DNA of 24,818 nucleotides, from the NCBI GenBank assembly GCA_937981515.1, contig CALJNY010000157.1, positions 1 through 24,818 on the forward strand, given 5' to 3'. Numbering within the stretch: the first letter of the stretch is position 1; every line of letters begins with the position of its first letter. The DNA is from an uncultured Collinsella sp. (GTDB lineage Bacteria > Actinomycetota > Coriobacteriia > Coriobacteriales > Coriobacteriaceae). The position numbers and the translations under genes were made by a program. Below, in pieces: positions 15,605 to 24,818 of this stretch. Under the pieces are notes generated by a model that worked only from the letters and a program-made list of their open reading frames with translations, made no database searches and was not told where the DNA came from.

Positions 15605-17044
15605 ATGGCGAACAACCATACCGCGGGCGCTGCCGCCCGCACCTTCGCGCCCAGCGAGCTTTGCCAGCGTATGCTGGCCAAAACCAGCAAGGGCACCTGC
15701 GGTCCCTGCATCCTGTATCTTGAGGATGGGACCATTTTTTATGGACGTGCATGCGGCGCCGAGGGCACCGAGACCGGCGAAGTCTGCTTCAACACCTCGC
15801 TCGAGGGCTACTTTGAGGTCATGACCGACCCGAGCTATGCCGGCCAAATCGTAACCATGACCTATCCGCAGATCGGCAACTACGGTATCGACGAGACCGA
15901 CGTCCAGTCGGCCTTCCCCGGCTACGCCGTGCGCCCTGCGAGCGCTCCGGCTATGCGCGGCATGATCGTTCGCGACATGTGCGCCACGCCTTCTAACTGG
16001 CGCTCGGCCGTCAGCGTGCCGGAGTACCTGCGCGCTCACGGCATCGTCGCTATCGAGGGCGTCGACACCCGCGCTCTGGTACGCCACCTGCGCGACAATG
16101 GTTCCAAGATGGGCATTATCTCGACCGAGATCTTCGACGTCGACGAGCTTGCCGAGCGTCTGGCCGCAGCGCCCACGCTGGTAGGCGAGAACCTGGTCAA
16201 GACCGTAAGTTGCCCCGCGCCTCATGAGTTTGTGGCTGCCGACCTGCCTGCCACGCATGACTTTGCGCTTTCGGCTGCCGCTCCTGCCCGTCACAACGTG
16301 GTCGCCTACGACTGCGGTGTGAAGCGCGGCATTCTGGAGGGGCTGGTCCGCGCCGGCTGCGACCTTACCGTCGTGCCGTGGGACACGCCTGCCCAGCAGG
16401 TGCTCGACATGAATCCCGACGGCGTCTTTTTGTCCAATGGCCCCGGCGACCCCGACGCCGTGGTGGAGACCTACGAGCAGGTGCAGCAGCTGATCGGCAA
16501 GGTGCCGGTCTTTGGTATTTGTCTTGGTCACCAGATGATCAGCCTGGCCTGCGGCGCCCAGATGGAAAAGCTTAAGTTCGGTCACCGCGGTGGCAACCAG
16601 CCGGTTATGAATCTGGTCAGTCGCCGCGTGGAGATCACCGCGCAAAACCACGGCTTCGGCCTGCTGTTCCCCAGCCTGGGCAAGCTTGTCCCCGAGCTTT
16701 CCGGCGGCGAGACCGAGCATGCGGCCGATGGAGATCTGCGCGTCTGGGTGCGCCGCGGAATCGCGCCGGTCGTGATGAACGAGCGCTTTGGCCGCATTCG
16801 CCTGACGCATGTGAACCTCAACGACGGCACCGCCGAGGGTATCCAGCTGCTCGACGCCCCGTGCTTCTCGGTCCAGTACCACCCCGAGGCCTCGCCTGGC
16901 CCCACCGATGCCCACTATCTCTTTACCGCCTTTACGCGACTCATGGACGGCGAGGAGAACTACCTGGACATCGACACCGCGAAGGACCGCCTGGCTGGCT
17001 GGAACTTTGCTGAGTCCGAGACCGCTGAGACCGAGGAGAACTAA
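15605..17044 (+). CDS. carA: Carbamoyl-phosphate synthase small subunit
   Basis: The 479-residue glutamine amidotransferase subunit supplies ammonia to CarB. The N-terminal domain ([41 protein letters not shown]) is standard but preceded by about 35 extra residues. The class I amidotransferase domain has nucleophile C306 in FGICLGHQ and H426/E428 in YHPEASPG. It is longer than the usual ~360-390 residues. Besides the N-terminal extension, 49 residues separate QNHGF from THVNLNDGT where about 16-18 are usual, an insertion of roughly 30 residues. An acidic tail ([10 protein letters not shown]) follows. The ATG has GGAAGGAG four bases upstream; that site is inside the PyrR-type hairpin. carB starts one base after the stop. 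Confidence 0.96.
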   Translation: MANNHTAGAAARTFAPSELCQRMLAKTSKGTCGPCILYLEDGTIFYGRACGAEGTETGEVCFNTSLEGYFEVMTDPSYAGQIVTMTYPQIGNYGIDETDVQSAFPGYAVRPASAPAMRGMIVRDMCATPSNWRSAVSVPEYLRAHGIVAIEGVDTRALVRHLRDNGSKMGIISTEIFDVDELAERLAAAPTLVGENLVKTVSCPAPHEFVAADLPATHDFALSAAAPARHNVVAYDCGVKRGILEGLVRAGCDLTVVPWDTPAQQVLDMNPDGVFLSNGPGDPDAVVETYEQVQQLIGKVPVFGICLGHQMISLACGAQMEKLKFGHRGGNQPVMNLVSRRVEITAQNHGFGLLFPSLGKLVPELSGGETEHAADGDLRVWVRRGIAPVVMNERFGRIRLTHVNLNDGTAEGIQLLDAPCFSVQYHPEASPGPTDAHYLFTAFTRLMDGEENYLDIDTAKDRLAGWNFAESETAETEEN

Positions 17045-17045
17045 C

Positions 17046-20360
<3,315 letters not shown>

Positions 20361-20371
20361 TTGACCTGGCC

Positions 20372-20462
20372 GGCCGGGGCGGGAGGGGCCGAGATTTCCC
20401 CCTTTCGCTCCGGCTGCAAGCAGAGTCGCTCAGGAGGAAACACGGCCCCTCCCGCCCCGGCC
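20372..20462. repeat. Perfect 20-bp inverted repeat, very GC-rich, with 51-base interior
   Basis: 20372-20391 is the exact reverse complement of 20443-20462. Both arms are almost entirely G and C. The interior also has partial pairing (TTTCCCCC region with GAGGAAA). It begins 12 bases after the carB stop. It has no T-tract, so it resembles a dispersed palindromic element or a stable 3' RNA structure. Confidence 0.85.
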
Positions 20463-20534
20463 TGCGGTGACTTGGCTTCACCGCGTGCTGCCGAAGGGGC
20501 TTTGCGCGATGACTAGGGCTGAATAAAAAGTGAG

Positions 20535-20580
20535 CGTGGGCTCTGTCGTTCATTCGAACGACAGAGCCCACGTTTTGTTC
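20535..20580 (+). terminator. Strong intrinsic terminator with 17-bp perfect stem
   Basis: CGTGGGCTCTGTCGTTC (20535-20551) pairs perfectly with 20556-20572 around ATTC and is followed by TTTTGTTCTT. It may terminate carAB transcripts or shield the insertion sequence from outside transcription. Confidence 0.8.
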
Positions 20581-22013
20581 TTGAAAGGGAGGGGACACCG
20601 CCTAGAATTCGTCGTTGGAGTAATGAAGGTGACGAATGGAAGGAAAGGCGATGCCCCAAGAAGAGAGTGTACTGCGCCTCGGCCGCGACGAGGCCCTCGA
20701 GGCGGCGAGGCTTTGGCAGGAGTGCGGCGACGCGCGCGAGTTCGCGTGCAGGGTGCTGGGCGGCGTGATGAACGCGCTGATGGACTCCGAGGCCCAGCAG
20801 ATGTGCGGCGCGGGCCGCAACGAGCGCAGCGACGGCAGGGAGAACAGCCGCAACGGCTACCGCCCCAGGTCGCTCAAGACCGCCGTGGGCGACGTGGAGC
20901 TCGAGATACCCAAGCTCAGGCACGGCACCTACTACCCCGAGGGCATGCTCGCGCGATGGTCGCGCGTCGACACCTCGGTGGCCTCCATCGTGCAGGAGAT
21001 GTACGTGTGCGGCGTGTCCACCCGCAAGGTCGAGCGCGTGGCGTCGAGACTGGGCATATCCTCGCTGTCGAGCTCGGAGGTCTCGAGACTCTGCTCCGAC
21101 CTCGACGCCGAGGTGGCGGAGTTCCGCCGCCGCGACCTGTCGGGCACGCCGTGCCGCTACCTGTGGCTCGACGCCACCTACATGAGCTGCAGGGTCGGCT
21201 CGTCGGTCGTCTCGCAGGGCGTCGTGACCGCGATCGGGCTGGGCGCCGACGGGCGCAAGCACTTCCCGGGCTGCGACGTGGTCGACACCGAGAGCGAGGA
21301 CTCCTGGGCGGAATTCCTCGGCGGGCTGCGCGAGCGCGGGCTGTCCGGCGTGCGCCTCGTGGTCTCCGACAGCCACGCCGGGCTCGTGGCCGCCGTCTCG
21401 CGGCTGTTCCAGGCTGCGCCTGGCAGCGCTGCGTGACGCACCTGCAGCGCAACCTGCAGAGCGCCTGCTCGGGCAGGCCCGAGGACTCCAAGGCGGCCGT
21501 CAGGGAGCTCGTGCACGCCGCGGTCTACCAGGACGACCCCGACCTCGCGCGCTGCGTGTGGGCCGAGGCGGCGCCCTGGGTGGCGTCGGTGTCCGCCAGG
21601 GCCGGCGAGGTCTTCGAGCAGGCCGAGGACTCCGCGCTGGCGTTCACGGCCTTCCCCAGGGCGCACTGGGCCAAGCTCCGCACCAACAACGTCCAGGAGC
21701 GCGCCAACCGCGAGATCAAGCGCCGCTACAGGGTCGTGCAGTCCTTCCCCTCGAGGGAGTCGATGCTGCGCCTGACGTGCGCGAGCCTCATGGAGACCGA
21801 GGGGCAGTGGTCCCAGCAGCGCGTGTTCACGAGGCCTCGGCCGCCGAGGGCTTCGCCGAGCCCGCGGACAGGCCGGCCCCGACAGAGGGGAGGCGCCGCG
21901 CGCTCGGGCGGCGCGCCAGGGAGATAGTGGACGAGATAGTCGAGAAGCGCGGTCTCAAGAAGGAGTAACATCGGGACTTGCAGCGACGGACCTCAGGACA
22001 CTCTTACACCACG
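20581..22013 (+). mobile_element. IS256-family insertion sequence remnant (ends approximate)
   Basis: The element is defined by its IS256/mutator-type transposase. The right side has GGACACTCTTACACC near 21999-22013, which resembles ends of IS256-type elements. I could not find a matching left terminal repeat or a target duplication, so both boundaries are estimates. It separates carAB from the GH31 gene region. Confidence 0.5.
20636..21968 (+). pseudogene. IS256-family (mutator-type) transposase with two frameshifts
   Basis: A DDE transposase of about 444 residues can be rebuilt by changing frame twice. Part 1 (20636 to ~21411) has DSEAQQMCGAGRNERSDGR, GDVELEIPKLRHG, the first catalytic Asp in LWLDATYM and the second in VVSDSHAGL. 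It then runs into a TGA at 21434. Part 2, in the next frame (~21411 to ~21832), has PGCAWQRCVTHLQRN and the Glu-bearing NNVQERANREIKRRYR. It would end at 21927. Part 3, a third frame, ends IVDEIVEKRGLKKE at 21968. Each shift equals loss of one base. Both positions lie where one missing base would restore LFPGCAWQRC and a continuous C-terminus. It is inactive as read, unless the shifts are sequencing errors. Confidence 0.88.
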
Positions 22014-22160
22014 TCTGCGCGCGCGACCCCACCACCCTCCGTCAACCTTCCATTCCAACCAAAAACAGCCAAAGTACGTCATGGTAATTCCCGGTGGGTC
22101 GCGGGGTGGCGGATACGACTTTCCCTCAGGATAATTCGCGAAGCCCGTTTTCCGAGGAAA

Positions 22161-22180
22161 GGTATTGGTTATGTAATACC
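22161..22180. promoter_or_regulatory. Inverted repeat GGTATT-N8-AATACC
   Basis: Perfect 6-bp arms around GGTTATGT lie in the GH31 leader. The right arm continues as ACCAGTT, the same half-site seen at 22358-22364. It may be an operator. Confidence 0.4.
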
Positions 22181-22238
22181 AGTTAAACAAGTAAAACTAT
22201 GCTTAAGTGGTATCTGGCTGGAGAATCAATTGGTATGG

Positions 22239-22251
22239 TTGGTTAGACCCA
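22239..22251. promoter_or_regulatory. GntR/HutC-like site TTGGTTAGACCCA
   Basis: GGT and ACC half-sites around TAG resemble the TGGTCTAGACCA-type sites of amino-sugar regulators such as DasR and NagR. Symmetry is imperfect. Confidence 0.3.
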
Positions 22252-22348
22252 CTTCGCCATCTACGTTCATTTTTATACCGCTGGGAGAATTCCAAACTTA
22301 ATTTGCGCAACTGCTCATGTATGCTGATTCAACCTTATAGGTGGCTAT

Positions 22349-22362
22349 CTGGTTACTACCAG
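22349..22362. promoter_or_regulatory. GntR/HutC-like palindrome CTGGT-TACT-ACCAG
   Basis: Perfect 5-bp arms with a 4-base centre match the form of DasR/NagR-type operators (CTGGTnnnnACCAG). It lies 127 bases before the GH31 start codon. The regulator itself is not in the window. Confidence 0.45.
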
Positions 22363-22488
22363 TTGACCCCTTGGTAACGGGTGGGCCAATTGTACGGAAT
22401 GTACCGAACACCCCCCCGTTGATGCGTTCGCCCATGCTGCGGGGCGCGCGTCCGCGATACTTCCGCATGTCGGAGGGAAGGAGTCCAG

Positions 22489-24818
22489 GTGCGTAGGAAT
22501 TCCATTTTTACGAAACGGTGGGTGAAGGGAAGCGCGGTCCTCGTCGCAACAGCGGCGACTCTCGTGTTCGCTAGCCCCCAGCAGGCGATTGCCACGCCGC
22601 TTAAGGGCGTCGACTCGGCGACCGTGTCTCAGTCCGCCTCGAACGTCGTCGACATCGATTTCGCCGACGGCATCAAGGGCCGTATCACATTTCTAGAGGA
22701 CGGCATTTTCCGTTACAATGTCGACCCCAAAGGCGAGTTCTCTGAGTATGCCACGCCGCGTAGCAAGTCCCACACGGCTAAGATTCAGGCCCAGCCCGAC
22801 ACCTCGGATACCTACAGCAAGCCGAGCGCGACGGTTGTCGACAAGGGTGACACTATCGAGATCACCGGTGGAAAGGCGACCGTGATTCTGGACAAGGCGA
22901 CTGGCAAGATGAGCATCAAGTCGGGCGACCGTGTCGTGGTCTCCGAGTCCGCGTCCCTCGACCTTGATAAGAAGGGCACCGTCCAGACGCTCGCCAAGGC
23001 GAAGTCCGAGAACTTCTTTGGCGGCGGTACTCAGAACGGCCGCTTCCTGCACACCAACCAGACCATCGCCATCTCCAACACCAACAACTGGACCGATGGC
23101 GGCGTTGCTTCGCCCAACCCGTTCTATTGGACGAGTGACGGCTACGGCGTGCTCCGAAACACGTTCGCAGAAGGTTCCTACGACTTCGGTTCTACGGATG
23201 CATCGACGGTCACGACTTCGCACAGCGAGAATGAGTTCGATGCCTACTACTTCGTGGCGACCAACGATGGCGCCTCGAACGTGGCAACCGAGATGCTGCA
23301 GGACTACTACAAGGTAACCGGTAATCCGGTGCTGCTGCCCGAATACGGTTTCTACCTGGGTCATCTGAATGCCTATAACCGTGATGGCTGGTCAACGACT
23401 TCGGGTCAGAAGAAGTGGGAGACCAAGGGCAGCAAGTCCTCGAGCGAGAAGGGCGACGTTAAGTACGAGTCTGGCATGGCGACGGGCTACAAGCTCGACG
23501 GCACGCTTGCGTCCGAGACGCTCAACGGTGAAGGTCCTACGGTCGATACCGAGAACATGAAGGCGACCGATTTCGACCGCCAGTTCTCTGCCAGGCAGGT
23601 TATCGATGACTACGAGGACAACGACATGCCGCTCGGCTGGTTCCTGCCGAACGACGGCTACGGTGCCGGCTATGGCCAGAACGGTTACTACAAGACCGGC
23701 GGCGTCAACTCCGACGGAACGAGTTCTGCCGAGCGCCTCAACGCCGTGCGCGCCAACGTCGACAACCTTAAGAAGTTCACCGAGTACGCTAACTCCAAGG
23801 GCGTGAGCACGGGCCTGTGGACCCAGTCCAACCTTGAGCCCGATAGCAACTCCGAGACTCCGTGGCACCTGCTTCGCGACTTCGACGCCGAGGTCAAGAC
23901 GGGAGGCATCACTACCCTCAAGACCGACGTCGCCTGGGTTGGCTCTGGCTACTCTTTTGGTCTTAACGGCATCAAGACGGCTTATGACACGGTGACGACC
24001 GGCGCCAACAAGCGCCCCAACATCATTACGCTCGATGGTTGGGCCGGCACGCAGCGCTTTGGCGGCATCTGGACCGGCGACCAGTACGGCGGCAACTGGG
24101 AGTACATCCGCTTCCATATCCCCACGTATATCGGTCAGAGTCTTTCGGGCAACCCAAACATCGGCTCCGACATGGACGGCATCTTTGGCGGCGACCCCAT
24201 CATCTCGGCACGCGACTACCAGTGGAAGACGTTCACGCCCTCTATGCTCGACATGGACGGTTGGGGCACCTACCGCAAGTCGCCCATGACGCACGGCGAT
24301 CCCTACACGGGCATCTCGCGCTTCTACCTCAAGCTCAAAGCGCAGCTCATGCCCTATATCTACACGAGTGCGGCTTCGGCGGCCAACATCGATACGGGTA
24401 ACGGCGATACCGGCCTGCCCATGATCCGCGCCATGCTGCTCTCCGACAACTCCGAGTACGCCGCGAGCACTTCGACGCAGTACCAGTATATGTTCGGTGA
24501 GAATTTCCTGGTTGCGCCGGTGTATCAGGATACCCAGGCAGATGACAAGGGCAATGACGTTCGCAACGGCATCTACCTTCCCAACTACGGCACCGATGAT
24601 AATCCCACCATCTGGATCGACTACTTCTCGGGTAAGCAGTACCGCGGCGGCCAGGTCCTCAACAACTACGATGCTCCGCTCTGGAAGCTGCCGCTCTTTG
24701 TAAAGGCCAATTCCATCGTGCCGATGTATGCCGATTTATAAAACGACGAGGCTGTGACCGAGATCAACACCAAGGGTACTGACCGCAGCCAGCGTATCGT
24801 CGAGTTCTTCGCCACCGA
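22489..24818 (+). pseudogene. Secreted GH31 family glycosidase interrupted by in-frame TAA; continues past window edge
   Basis: GTG at 22489 is the start, with AAGGAG five bases upstream. Residues 1-36 form a signal peptide ending AIA. The N-terminal beta domain includes FFGGGTQNGRF and a GGVASPNPFYWTSDGYG stretch. The GH31 TIM barrel has the nucleophile D480 in LKTDVAW and the acid/base D531 in GIWTGDQYG, then IGSDMDGIFGG and FGENFLVAPVYQDT. GH31 enzymes cut alpha-linked glycans; the N-terminal features recall GH31 alpha-N-acetylgalactosaminidases acting on mucin-type sugars, but I cannot confirm the subfamily. After residue 750 the frame hits TAA (24739-24741). It then continues in the same frame with fully gene-like codons (NDEAVTEINTKG, RIVEFFAT) to the window end. 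Changing one base of TAA to TAT or TAC would restore the gene. If the stop is real, the product ends at 24741. Confidence 0.85.

Larger units (their letters stand above)
20361..20635. other. Intergenic region after carB with two long hairpins
   Basis: This 275-base gap holds a 20-bp perfect inverted repeat (20372-20462) and a strong terminator-like hairpin (20535-20580). The upstream end of the insertion sequence should also lie here but could not be placed. No gene is supported. Confidence 0.6.
21969..22488. other. 520-base GC-poor leader upstream of the GH31 gene
   Basis: This stretch is clearly more AT-rich than its neighbours between about 22040 and 22350. Open frames here (for example 21978-22301) lack ribosome sites and coding character. 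It contains three GntR/HutC-like operator candidates, listed separately, and a run of seven C residues near 22411. A promoter could not be assigned. Confidence 0.6.

Noticed and set aside
15523..15723. 66-codon frame that could be a carA leader peptide
   Set aside because: It crosses the PyrR-type hairpin and continues deep into carA in another frame. It has no ribosome site.
21405..21440. Programmed -1 frameshift in the transposase
   Set aside because: IS256-family transposases are normally made from one frame. There is no slippery heptamer, and a second break further on argues for decay or error.
20581..22013. Clear terminal inverted repeats for the IS256 element
   Set aside because: The best left/right pairing (blocks with CGTCG near 20620 and 21980) matches at only about 12 of 20 positions, too weak to fix the ends.
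24739..24741. Stop-codon recoding in the GH31 gene
   Set aside because: TAA is not the selenocysteine or pyrrolysine codon, and no supporting structure is visible. Mutation or sequencing error is simpler.

Overview
The window looks like a chromosome segment of a high-GC Gram-positive bacterium. It most resembles a gut Coriobacteriia, probably Collinsella. That placement is inference from high GC with strong G/C third-position preference, TTG and GTG starts behind good Shine-Dalgarno sites, the gene content, and a secreted GH31 glycosidase. No rRNA or marker gene was available to prove it.

Layout. 1-1290 is the 3' part of typA/bipA, closed by a strong terminator. 1418-3359 holds two minus-strand membrane protein genes: a secreted beta-helix (bactofilin-like) membrane protein and a TRIC/UPF0126 channel. 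3491-4762 is the most unusual block: a lone gene for a predicted PD-(D/E)XK (DUF559/Vsr-like) protein enclosed by two 81-bp inverted repeats, 75/81 identical, each of which is itself a long hairpin. 4794-5105 carries two minus-strand tRNA-Ser genes (CGA and GGA) with their promoter and terminators. 5467-7326 is the conserved rpsF-ssb-rpsR-rplI operon, followed by dnaB (7480-8871), purA (8965-10251), purD (10370-11674, TTG start), a NUDIX hydrolase, an ABC exporter and a one-TM protein of unknown function. carA-carB (15605-20360) follow, with a PyrR-type RNA hairpin overlapping the carA ribosome binding site. 20361-22488 is an accessory junction with long hairpins, a twice-frameshifted IS256-family transposase and a GC-poor leader. 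The window ends in a secreted GH31 glycosidase interrupted by an in-frame TAA and cut by the window edge.

How the genes work together. Most of the window is housekeeping: translation (typA, S6, S18, L9, tRNAs), replication (SSB, DnaB) and nucleotide synthesis (PurA, PurD, CarAB). CarAB appears to be under pyrimidine feedback through PyrR. The accessory parts are the palindrome-bounded nuclease-like gene, the decayed insertion sequence, several large intergenic palindromes, and the glycosidase, whose leader carries GntR/HutC-like operator candidates. No CRISPR array, rRNA or prophage was seen.
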